A stretch of 64,000 bases of DNA from Lineus longissimus. Its lineage: Eukaryota > Nemertea > Pilidiophora > Heteronemertea > Lineidae. Location of the stretch: NCBI RefSeq assembly GCF_910592395.1, contig NC_088316.1, positions 17,794,001 to 17,858,000 on the forward strand, read 5' to 3'. The translations under genes and the position numbers were made by a program. Below are positions 23,672-35,800 of this stretch, in pieces. Within the stretch, counting starts at the first letter, position 1; every line of letters begins with the position of its first letter. The notes under the pieces are model-generated. The model had not been told where the DNA came from. It saw only the letters and a program-made list of their open reading frames with translations, and did no database searches.

Positions 23672-24464
23672 TTACCAGGACCTGTTGTCCTTGATGTTGA
23701 GTCCTAACGGCGACATTGTGCGCAGACGATGATTGTGCCATCTGGAGCGATGTGCATGAATTCTAAGACAGGGATTGAAATGTCCTGGAGGCCATGGTGA
23801 TCTGGGAGGTTGAAGTGATGTCCTATGACATCGGTGGCAATGTTTTTGGTGACACTCTGGAAGTGATCTTGGAAGCGTTCTAATAAAGACCGTTTCGTCT
23901 CGCCAACGTATTGTATGTGACATTGACGGCATTCGATGCAATAAATCACGTTGTTGCTTTTACAGCAAATTCCTGTTTTTGTGTTATATGATTTGCCCGT
24001 GGTGTGGATAATTATCTGACCAGACGTGTCTAAGCGAGGGCAGTATCTGCATGTTCTCGGGGAAAGACAGTTCCTCCGAGGTTGAGGGTCTCTGGTGGTG
24101 TTTAAAGCTCTGGGTTGGACCAGCTTGGATCGGACGAGATTGTCTCTGAGATTTTTTGGTCTTCTGAAGCCATTTATGATTGGTGTCTCATACAGGTGCA
24201 GAGTAGTTTTATGTCTGTCTGGAATGTTCCTGTTGTCTTTGATGATGGCGGCTGGTTTAGTCAGAGCCGGGTTATAGGTTGTGATAAAGAAGAAGGGGGT
24301 GTCAAATGTCCTACAGATTCACGTACTGTGGCCCTATGTTGTATATCTGCTAGGGCTGACTGTGTGTTCTTTAGAAAAGACTTTTGCCAAAGGCCCTTAC
24401 CCTTTTCCTTGGATTGAGCTAACTTTTCTCTGACATGCAAAAGCTGGACTTTATTCCAGTACAT
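23672..24464 (-). pseudogene. Penelope-like retroelement fragment with GIY-YIG domain, frameshifted
   Basis: On the minus strand one frame reads from about 24290 to 23704. It contains TTYNPALTK, a conserved phrase near the end of the reverse-transcriptase part in these elements, then a cysteine cluster (C-x8-9 spacing around PRTCRYC), then VIYCIECRQCHIQYVGET and RSLLERFQDH, the GIY-YIG nuclease core with its conserved arginine, then a histidine and E motif. The frame stops at CRR, while the neighbouring frame carries the expected closing phrase LRTMSPLGLN, so there is a frameshift near 23710-23740. A second frame break is suspected near 24290 where the upstream frame (24464-24261) ends. The catalytic fingers of the reverse transcriptase are absent, so this is a 5'-truncated dead copy. 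Confidence 0.75.
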
Positions 24465-26515
24465 GCATTATAATCTGACTTGGTCTTAGCTTGCATCTCA
24501 CAATTTTCTTGAAGACATTCACAGCCTTGTCTCTCCCACAGCAGTCATCTGGGCCTGCTGTCTTAGACTGACCTAACATCTCACTGTGCTCTAGATGACA
24601 TGCACACCGGGGCCTACTGCCTTAGGCTGAGCTATCACCACACCATGCTTGTGAAGACAGGTACAACGTACTTGGTCTCTTCTATACCGCAAGCACAAGG
24701 GCCTAACAAAAAAGATCTGGATTCCGCGCGGTCGTGTGTAAAATCAGAATTGTAACAGCTACTGTCATCAGCTTGGTTGTGACAGTGTCTAGGACGAGTG
24801 AAGCCAGCTGGTAATTACTGCATTGCACTCTGAATTCTGTCGTCACTCAAGGTAAATCAGGTCTCTTGTCTTCCTGGATGAGATAATACTGGTATTCCAC
24901 TTGCGGTCAACATCAGCTTTATAATCTTTCCTCGGTGCTGATGGTAGGCCTATAGCTCAGAGTGTAGGAATGAGAAGTATCCTATATTGACAGAGACATA
25001 TACAAAACGCCACCTTAAAAAGCAGAGACTATAACATGGCAGAGCACTGTCGCAATCAACTGGACTATCAACTGGGACAAGTATAGTGTGCCTGTCTTCC
25101 TTGGCTGCGACAAACCTTCGGGCAAAAATGCCTGACGGATTGTTCTCACCATTATGTTGTGACATTTGGGGAACCTTGGAGAGTGGCAGTATTCACACAT
25201 TCAGCTTGGAAGACATAAATGGAGTGCCAGTGATGCGACATTGATCTCAGGTTGTGAAAGAACAAGGAAATCAAGCTATGTTGTGCTTGTCCATCTTGGT
25301 TGTGACATTGGAAACAAACAAGAGCTGGTTGTCTGGTCCAGCAAAACTAGTCTATTACATGAATGAGATGTGTTTGTTTAATGCTGAGAAGATAGATCTG
25401 GGCTCTGGAACAGTCAGTGGTAAGGCCAGCGCTGAACTCAGAGTAGACCTGTCTCACCAGTTCAACCTAATCAGTTAAGTCAGTTCTGCTTCAAAAGTTT
25501 GAGTTGTCCTAGCTCTTTAGAAGCATATACCTTACCTTAATTGGGATGGACACTTTTTCTGGGGGAACATTTTAGACTGCTCATTTGTACATGAATCAAA
25601 TTGGATCAACACATTTTCCCGAGGGGACATTTTAGACTGCTACACCAGCTTTGATATTTGATGCATGCATCCAATTAGACCTTGCATTTGTAAGAGATAC
25701 GTTTTTCATCGACCACATAGAGACTTTGTAGTATGAGAGAGAAAGATCTAAACTTTGTTTGCTTATCATCATCCGTCAATCACATCATTCAGGAAGGGAA
25801 GATATAGTGGTAAGTGAATTTGATGGGTAGATATTGATTTTGGTGCCAATCATTTTATGCTTTTGTTTATTTTTTCCTGTTTGAGTAGGTGGTCATGTTG
25901 ATAATCTGTCTTGGGGGCCAGGTTACAGAGAATGGAACATGGTACTATGGATTAGCAAAGAAGACACCCAACTGTGTTTGAAGTCCCAGGCCCTGCTGAA
26001 GTGCCAGTTGTCCAGAGACAATGAAGAATGCTCCATAATGCTGTTCAATCAAAATTTTGTGCCCCAAGTAACATTCTAGCATCATCAAATTAAATGTTCC
26101 ACATGCTTCTTGCACAATCTTGATTTAGGGTTCAGCAGTCTTTTCACAAGATCCTCTTCCAATGACTATTACTGCAGACAATTCCACTGATGTCCAGCGA
26201 GGTGTGAAAAGTGATTTAGTCCTGGGGCAAGATCATGACTAAGGAGACAGAAAGCTCTTCCATGCCACTGGACTACATGTCAAGAGCAGAGCCAAGTTTG
26301 GGAACCGACATAAAATGATTTCCAATGGGGGAGTTGTTTAATAGTTTTGGGGAAGTGGAAGTAAGATATCGACAGATGCTTGTGTTTCCACTGCGTGACG
26401 TGGCCCAATTCGGTGCACTGTCATCCCAGCCAAGCCATGTCTTCCATGAACCTGGCCATTGCATTTCCTTACAATGCACTCCAACACGACACTGAATCGC
26501 AAGAATAAATACTCA
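24465..26515. other. Intergenic DNA with small tandem duplications
   Basis: No gene is recognised. A 59-base duplication starts at about 24551 and 24610 (gggcct-ctg-cttag-ctgag/acct). A 60-base duplication is seen at 25561 and 25621 (ggg-acattttagactgct). The phrase cttggttgtgac recurs several times between 24.77 and 25.31 kb. Confidence 0.45.
25553..25645. repeat. 60-base tandem duplication
   Basis: acattttagactgct preceded by a G-rich segment recurs with an exact offset of 60 bases (25561 and 25621), with ttttc before each copy. Confidence 0.6.
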
Positions 26516-29209
26516 AATTTCCAAAACTAGTCATTTATTAACAACTTCTGGTAGTTCATTTGACCATCATCCTAACATACTCATATTTACAGAATAAATA
26601 TGATCCGATCTCAGTTGTCTGGGTAGTTGTCTAAAATCTTATGTACACTTTATACATCATTGGTTCTGAATTTATTGCTTTATAAACTATTTGACAATTC
26701 CAATAAGGATGACAACAAGTAGAGGCTAGATTCACTGTGTTAACCCGGAAATACTTTGAGATTTAATTCAGCATTTTGACAACCCTGTATAAACAGTAGT
26801 TTCCATCCGATATTCTTTTTCACAGCAATACATTTTATCTGTACATGCCAAAAACACACCAAAGGCAAGCAAGCCTTTCCTGGTTCACAGTATGGGGTTT
26901 GGATTACAAGGACAATCTAGTATCTTCCAATACTATGTTTAATGGACTACAGACACGTGCATACACTTCTTTTCGAAAAGGAAGAAAAAGCGCTAAGTAC
27001 ATCGAGTTATGCCAGGCCCATATCCTCAGAACACGCCAGATCTAGCCTCTTCAAAAGAACATCAAGATCATTCACCGAACCTTACTATGTCCAGCTAGGC
27101 GCTACAGCAAGAGTAGAACAGGCTTTCAAACTTGTATATCAAATACTAATGTAGCATAGGAAATACAGTATGGTACCCGGTATGTGCTTTATATCAAAGC
27201 CAATAGAGTGTTTTACAATGTAAATGATCCAATAGCTTTTTACAAATTTTGTTTCTTGAATAACAGAATTTTTCCGTCAGATGCATGCAATAGAACTAAG
27301 GTCACCAGAACAAAAAGGCAAAATGTTACCCAGTCCAAGGACTACCATGACACCTCTTCACAGCAACTCAAATATACCAATAAAATATCTAGCAATGTAA
27401 CTTTGTTTAATGTACATTCAAATAACACTAAAATGTGCCAAAAGTTATAAAATACCAGAATAGCCATATCCAGTTTGAAGGCCCCGCACAATAATGGTAA
27501 AGCCTGAACACCCATTGGCCATCGGTAAACTATAAAATAACATCATAACAGAACACCATCTTAGAATTTTCAGAGAGTGCCCAATATATCGTATATACAA
27601 TTTACAAATCATAAGTAGTCTACAACCATAGCACAGGGATACAACTGCACTTTTGACCTAATGCAAAAAAGACATTTTCATTCCATTGGCTGAATCAACT
27701 GAATTGACCAAATTCTGCTTGTTGACCAAGCATTTTTTAATGATGCAATCCTTTAAAGACAAATTATCACGACCACCCCCATCGCTGTAACCCATGTCGA
27801 TTTCAGGTTGGTCAGTGTGTCTTTTTGAAGTTCTGATTGGTCATTCTTGGCTATTTCTTCCAATTTAAACCCAAATTTCGCCATTTTTTACACTCAAAAT
27901 ATTCAAGAATCATAAGGTAAAAGTCAATGAATACCTCTGTCGTTGCCCTTCTACAAATATCTAGAATATAAACAACAGAACAGCTGACCACAAGACCACA
28001 TGGTACTTCACAAGAACAAAAACACTAAATACCATCACAAATAATCAAGATCAGGAACGTCCACCCAGCGAGTGTTTTTAAGTTTTCAACGCAGTCTGTT
28101 GCCAGAAAGGCGAACTTTGAAATCGCCTGATTTCTTAACTGCAGTCGTGACTATCCCCCAAAGACTCCACGAATCCCAATTTTTACCAGTTTAAAGCCAA
28201 TTGAAACCGACTTAATTGTTCGCACTCAACACAGGTTTTCCTGTACTTGGAGATCTGTGTTTTTTAGGTTGACGTACACAACAGTATCCGAAGTCATAAA
28301 GCTAGTTTGAGCTTTTGCAACAGTATTTGTAGTTGTAAAGCTGAAGTTCAATGCTGCCCACTACAAAAACAGTGAAAGTGATCTACAGCTCTACATCATG
28401 GCTAGTCCATCGTCTCAAACTATACCAAGGAAGTCAATTTTGATTTTGTGCACTACAAAATATGTTCATGTGAATTATGTCTATCAATACTGGTGCTTTG
28501 AAGGTTAGGAAGCCATACTTTCAACATGATAAATTAGGCATAAAAGCAAACATAGAATTTGCCGAGTCAGCCCTACTGAAGATTTTAGAAGAGTTGTATT
28601 AATTACGCCAAAAAGTGTACACTAACAGTTAGTAGAATGTTTGTGTACATTTTTTACTGAACACGAGCACCATCCACTTATATATGCCCATTGAAAGTTC
28701 GATTGTTCAAAAATAAAGCTGTGAATAGTTTTTAACTGACTTTATATCAGCTGGCACTGCTGCCTTGAGAGAAAAGATCTGTACTTGGCCAAGACCCTTT
28801 AATGTCCTGGGAATATACATTATGTAAAACAGATGTCCTTCAAAACGTATCTCATTGTGTCTTCGGCGATCTCACACTAACTAATTTTCATTGTCCTATC
28901 CCAGAAACGCCATCCAAGGATGCCCAATCTCCCTGCTATTAAGTCAATCACACACGTCTTTGCATTTATCAGAATTCAATACATTCAATCTATCAATTTT
29001 GGCTTCAAACCAAGTCATCACTGTGTCCATATGCTCCTTTCTGGAGCCTCGAATTCAGCACACAATCACCCCTCTCAAAACAGAGTCAGAAGTTCACACG
29101 GCGCAGAGCAGGTGTTAATATACACCATCTCTTGAACCAAGGCGACAACGTCTCATCACTCCTCCCAGATATGGCACGGATTATACCAACATTATATGTC
29201 AGTTTCTGG
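26516..29209 (-). other. Probable 3' UTR of the ELF/E74 gene
   Basis: The region after the stop codon at 29210 is AT-rich and free of convincing coding sequence for 2.7 kb. Minus-strand AATAAA hexamers lie at 26676-26671 and 26539-26534. Minus-strand Pumilio-type elements TGTANATA are visible at 27599-27592 (TGTATATA), about 26647-26640 (TGTACATA) and about 26591-26584 (TGTAAATA). The exact cleavage site is unknown. Confidence 0.55.
26534..26539 (-). terminator. Distal polyadenylation signal candidate of ELF/E74
   Basis: AATAAA on the minus strand; a more proximal AATAAA is at 26671-26676. Either would give a 3' UTR longer than 2.5 kb. Confidence 0.4.
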
Positions 29210-29813
29210 TTAGCTTGTTCCGCAGTCAATTTCCACGATATTCTTTGGTACTTGAGCAAACTGATATACAAGTCTCTGACCGTCAACTTTGTTGAGGATC
29301 CCGCGTGCATAGTAGTACCTAGAGAAATAAAGAAATATGTTATATTTGGTATCGCACAGACACAACACACGCATGATGATAGTGGTAATATTAATCAAAC
29401 ATGAATATGTACTGTATTGCCAAATCTTTTAACATGTCTTGCAAGAAACACCCACATATTTCCTTCATCATTATACATGTTCCTTTCATTAGCATGTCCA
29501 AGAGAATGCTCAAAACTTCACTTTTCACGCAAGTTAATGATGATGTAATATTGCAACCACTTGAGAATGTGCAATGGTTCGTCTTTGATTACACCTGATG
29601 AGACTATCATTTTGACGTACCTTAGTGCCCTGCCCATGGTCTCATAGTTCATTTCTGGTTTGTTCTTGTGGATACCCCAGAGTCGCGATACCGCCTTTGA
29701 GTCAACTAATTTGAACACACCACGCTCCCGATTCAACCATTTGATAAATCGCGGACAGTAGTCTCTGTTCTGGAGAAGTTGTAGAAGGAATTCCCAGAGA
29801 TAGGTGGTGCTAC
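29210..29813 (-). CDS. ELF1/2/4: ELF/E74 last two coding exons, encoding the ETS domain
   Basis: Exon 8 (29813-29621) carries ETS helices 1 and 2 and the start of the recognition helix and ends in phase 2 within GRALR. Exon 9 (29318-29210) begins YYYARGIL and ends at a TAA after IDCGTS. The break inside the recognition helix is shared by many ETS genes. The acceptors are CACATTACAG and TTTCTCTAG; the donor is GTACGT. Confidence 0.97.
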
Positions 29814-32800
29814 CTGTAATGTGAAAAGAACAAGAATGAAATTGAGGAATTCTGATAATACATTTTCCAGAATAAAGGCAACAAGTAGATTTATGGTTAT
29901 TTTGCCGGGCTCACACTTGGGATGTCATGGGTTTGATTTTCACCACACCCACTGGTGTTTTTGATACAACTGACCCTACACAAGAAACCTCCACCTATCA
30001 CATCTCCATGTCCCTATGGGTGATGGGCAACAGTTGGAATGGTAAAACACAGCAGATACCAAGACATTGCTTGCATTGCTATCAAATGGCCTCAATGGCT
30101 GGTACACTGTGTATTATGCCTCAATTCTATAGTCGTAGTTCCACCTATCATAAAACCCCATGTTTTTTCAAGACCTGTGTCTTCGCCGTGTGTCAAAAAA
30201 CCCGGGGCGCACTTACACCTATCAGTGGTGTTAGATAATGGATAATAGCCTCGGCGACAGGTGCGCTGTAGGTGAGGAGATCTCCTGTGTTTCTTTCCCG
30301 TTGGAGGGGAATTTCGCATGCGCAATACCGAGGCAACTACACCGCGCCATCTGTCGCCGGGTCTTGGAACTTACAATTGCCGGGGCTATTCAGATTCCAC
30401 CTATCAAAAAACCCGTGTTGAACACGGGTCTAAATTAGCCCCCGATTAGCCCCATCGAGCTCGATGGGGTAATAGACACGGGGATTTGACACACGGGTCT
30501 ATTTAGACACGGCAATTCATAGGTGTAAGCGCAAAAGACACGGGGATTTGATAGGTGGAAGTACGACTTGTATCTTTTCATCCCAAAACCACTTCCCAGG
30601 TGAATGATAAGATAAGCCAGAACACAATACTTACTTTCCCTCTTTCTCTTTGACGGAATAGGCGACACCTCCTCTGTACAATGTTTCATTTTGCGAGCTG
30701 AAACGATAAAAGAATAAGGAATATAGGTAAGGCGTGAGTTGGAGTGTGACAGAACAAATACAATGAGATATTCCTGCAACATCAGTTAGTACCCACAAGT
30801 CGAGAACACAATGAACATGACAAAACTTGATTCGACTGGTAATTTCCATATCATTTCACTACCTTACGGATTCTCCTCTAATCCAAGAGCTCAATGACAG
30901 GACACCAGTTTTTTTCTCAAAAGATCTATAAATATTAATTGTTGCAGGTAAGTGACCCCAGGAGCAGATGGATGTTTTCAAAACGATTAGATATCCTCAT
31001 TAAAACTTGAGGAGGCCAAGTATGTAGAACCTTAGACCTCCAGGAAATTAAATTTTAAATTTTTGGAAAAAAAACAGTAGTTTAGAATAAAGTTCTTATT
31101 GAAGACACTTCATGCTTAAAGGTTGTCTTTTGTACTAATAAAGTACCAGTTACTGGGAGTTCCAATCCTTTGGCGAATTTTTCTGAAGTGTGGAAGTTGA
31201 GATAGCACCCCAGTGGGATAAAAAATACCCAGGATTAAAAGGTCAGGAGCAAGGGTTCCCCAGATATTTTCAAAAATTACTTTTGGATGAGAGACTGAAG
31301 TGGCCAGTTCATAATCATCTGGCATTTTTTTTACGCGGTTTTTTTATAAAAGTTCTCAGAATATGATCCTTAAAATGACAATCATCCCTGCAGATACATC
31401 ATTATCCAACTCAAGAAGTGCAATTCAAAAGGAGATGTTACTATTGGCTGAAGGTTGTGAAACTTTTTAAAGCAAGTTTTAAACAATCGTAAGGCAGCGT
31501 TTCTCAGATAGCGACAATGTAGGGATGATACTTCAAACACCTGGCAGCGATGTTATAAACATCAGCTTTGATATCTTCCTGTATTCAGACTTGCAAAAAG
31601 ACCATTTCCTGTCCCTGGCGAACACGTATTTTTTCACATATGAAACCAAACAAAGTCCAGAGTATCGATACTTTTTGTTAAAACAATGCTGCTGGGTTGA
31701 GAAACTTATCCTCGGGGAAGCGGTGAGTTGAGAAGACAAGTTTTGCAATCGGACACCGAGCATTGGGAAGAAGATAATGAACATTTGTTTCACGTTGGAA
31801 ACAATACCATGATAACTGTCAATCAGTGTGGAGAGAATGACTGGTATTTTTGTTGTAAGAAATAGAAGAAGATGGGTTAGAAGATGGAGGAAGCAGGATG
31901 TTCTCAGTTAGTAAATATCTGTGTCTACGTGTAATTATATATCCCTTCGATACACAGAAGGGTCATGGGCATAAAAAGCTGGGCAAATAATGTGGCCCTC
32001 ATTTAAACATGTTCAAGGAGTTCCCATCTTGAGGCCCAAGACTCAGACACCACCCACAGTACGCTCCAAAACAAAGTACAGCAGGGTGGTAAAAAGTCAG
32101 GATGGGAGTTCCCCAGGGGCACATTTTAATCCCATATTTTTCTATATTCAGGGATAGGGAAAGAAAAATCACATAGAGAAAGGAACTACTAGAAGTGTAT
32201 TTTGTTATCTCAGTATTGATTCATCTTATTCTTACCTTTTTTACATTTATTTCTGGTTGGCGATGATGGCGACGCCAGGTGGCTTGTTTCGTATTTTTCA
32301 TATTCTAGGGGTTCTAAATGATGGTTGACAGTCGTAGGTATCGTGTAAGGATTCTGGTAGAGTGAGTGATCTGAAACACACAAAATAGCGCACAACATAA
32401 GTAATGCTTTGTACAGGACCTGAAACTGTTCTTTTGCCACATGACAGAGGCAATGCAGCAGATGGTCAAGTCAACTTGTGATAGGAAATAAAGTGACATG
32501 ATTTCCTAGTCACCATGTCTCTATGTCCTAGTAACCTTAAGGGAAGTGCGATGACATTAATGAAGAGGAAGCAATTAGTGCCAATTCATCCTCCATTATC
32601 GCAACATCCGGCAAAACTTGACCTTCTTTAATTGTTGATAATGGTCATTGTTAACATAATAACCTTTTTTTGATTGATATGTCAATGACTGTTTTGAAAA
32701 TGCCAACTGTGAAGACATTGGTCATCAGACAAACAGTTTGCTGAATGATCACAATCATCTGGATGTTGATGTACCGATGTTTTATGGTTGTTTCAGATTA

Positions 32801-35800
32801 TTGGTCTTCAGGCTATACATCGGAGTTTCTGGTCTTCATATTCATGTTATATGTGTAGTTGCACACAAATGTAGCAGGAAACCTATGTCCCTGGTTTACA
32901 GATAAAGTTACTTCCTGTACCTTTATTTTATATTTCTTAAATTGTATGAATGACATCACGCTTAGTTGCAAATATACAAACATCAACAATTTCTTACCAA
33001 CAAATTATTTTGAAAACGAGATCTGGAAAATACTTATTTGGTATGAAATCCAAACAATGCTCGATCACGGCATTCAGAGGAAACTTACTGAAGATCACGG
33101 AACAAAACATGCTTTTTCTCAAAATCTCGGCATAGGCATGCCGGATTCGTTCCAATGACGCAAACACCAATTCTTCTAAACCCTGTCCCTATCAGACCAT
33201 GAAGACACCTTGTTAAATGTGACCTGATTCCAATGAATAGCGTATAGGCCTACATTATGTTTGTAAATTGTAAGCAATGGGTTGAGACTTGTATACATAT
33301 ATAATCGCATATGACACGCAAAGCTCTTTGGGCAAATTGCCAATTTCTGTTTCCTGAATGTTCAAAGACGTGTCTTTTCAAAAATCCTTCCTTGTCAGTT
33401 CCTGTTCACCTCCATATCATGATTTTTTGTCCTCTGTTAACGGGAGCTATATCATCTCACAATGCATGCCACTGAATACTTTTCTTACCCAGAAATAATG
33501 AATATCAGAAGCGGACAATAGGCCTACCTGCCTAACTTGCTTTTAGTGAAAATATTGAGGCGGCCAGAGCATGAGATCTTTATACAATCGCTCACATGAA
33601 ACTAAATATTTTGTATCTAGGGGGACTAAGGTTTCTGCCTGGGTTCTTTTGAAAGCCATTGATTATTGCCAAGTTTGATGAACTAAACATATTTCAATAT
33701 GAGTGTTTTTCATTGAAAGTATATTATCTTAATATTTGTATGTGTTTATTCCACGATTTTGAGAAGCTCAGATGTCTTGTGACCCATAAAGAAGTCAAAA
33801 GTAAATATGACTATAAAAGTACAAATAATCATTGAAGGTTTCTCCACGACTTATTCCAAAACTGCCTGCGTGTCAGTGTAACTACAATATCAAATTTCAA
33901 GTGAAAAATATTTTTGATCGATGTGTACAAATAGGAAACTAAAGCATGTTGCGATGACTTGCAGTTTGGCAACCAGGCCTTTTCCATTTTCGATAAAAAA
34001 TGTTTCCAAACAAGTCATCACAGGAAATGGTTACACTTTTAAAACTTTAGATGAAAAGAGAAAGGTTCTGTGGTTGGTTACTAGTACTACCAAGCTGATA
34101 ATCAATTCTGCATTCATTGCCATTTTATTACAAAAGTAATTTTCTTACAGTAGTACAGGTAATGAAAATGAACCAGCAAATTTAATCCATTTTGACACAA
34201 AGGGTTGCAGACACTCATATTGATGTAAAACAATGAACTTTTGCTACCAATGGATCGATACACATCTGAACATGAAACGTTTGTGAAACTTTTTTTTATT
34301 GATCCAATATTTATTCGATTTCTTCATATTGTGTGCAAAGCATGGGGGCCTGCGATAGGCTTTATGTGCGACAAAATTTGCATCCTGCGCAACTGTTTTT
34401 TCCTGCTGAGATTGCCACCCTAAAAAATGTTGTCTTGTTAGACAAGCGTGGCTTAAACAGAGCCACGATGTAACCAAGATCCATTAAAATTAATGAACAC
34501 CAACTAACGAACTCATTAAACGCAAGGGCCACCCTGTTGTGGTATACCTCAACTTCAAAAACACTCAATTGTCATTCAAGTAAAATTATGCACCTTTCTA
34601 AGGTAGATTCTGGTTTCTTCAGCTGTGGGCGACCATAGACAAGCTTCTTTTTCTCCCATTTGCACCGCACATGAAAAATTACGCTCAAACGCTACACTAC
34701 TTAAGTCATTAATTTCACTGACAGACAGAATGTTTCAAGATCGTATTTTTTCAGGTGAAAAAACTGTTGAGCACTGCTGCAGTTGCAAACTTGACTCACC
34801 TGGTCTCATCGCTATATGCGTTGGTGAAGGAAGCTGCTTGAATAAGTGGTGGGGTAGGGGTTGGCAGTAAGACGGAATTAAATAGGGTAGACCTCCATTA
34901 GCCAGGGCTGAAAAATACAACCAAAATAAACATTAATCAATTTGCATATACTTGAATTTATCAACTCAGCCATAGATTCGACCAAGCCAATTTGCTCTCA
35001 CTGAAATTGTTATGAACTATGTGTACTGGTGTCAAGATGGTTTCTGGGTCTGTCTCTGGAAAAAATTCAAACTTTGGTAAGATTTCAAAAGCACAAGGGT
35101 AAAATATATATTGCCAAGTTTACCTCCCGAGGAAAACATTGCAAAAAAGCCACACAGATGGGCAGACAAATGAAAAGTACCCAGAAATACCTGCAACCAT
35201 AATCCATTTTTAGAAACACTCAGTACAAGTTTTTCTTGTTTAAAAACACATTTTTTTGCATCAACTTCTCAATTACAAACTAAGAGAATAGACCAGGATC
35301 ATCAATTTCTTCAACATTTTAACAAAGGTAAAAAGACATTTTACAAATCATATTTTCCACCCGATTTTTTTTCTTCTCGAAAACAAAGGAACTAAGTGTA
35401 ACAACCTGAGTAAGCGTAAGAAACAAGGAAGGTTAACAGTGATCGAATACCAAGTTTTACGGAAATTGATCACCTCACACGGCTAGCAAAGCGATCAGGT
35501 TTTCCTGAAACAGTCGGGAAAAAACTATAATAGACATCGGATACTGGAGTAAATGCTCGAAACAAGTGGAGTTCACTAAACAAAGAGCCATATAAATCAT
35601 CAAAAAACCTCACACGAGAAAACTTTTTCTGCAATTTGCTACATAAGTTTTGTAAGGTAAACCTGCCGCCTTCCATCAACATACACTTTCCTGTCAATAC
35701 CGCCTGTAAGAATCACTCGCCTGTCCTAGTAAACTTATCCACAACCGCCAGGTAAATATTACCATGTTTTTTGCATATTTTTCAAATTTGTGGAAATTTG

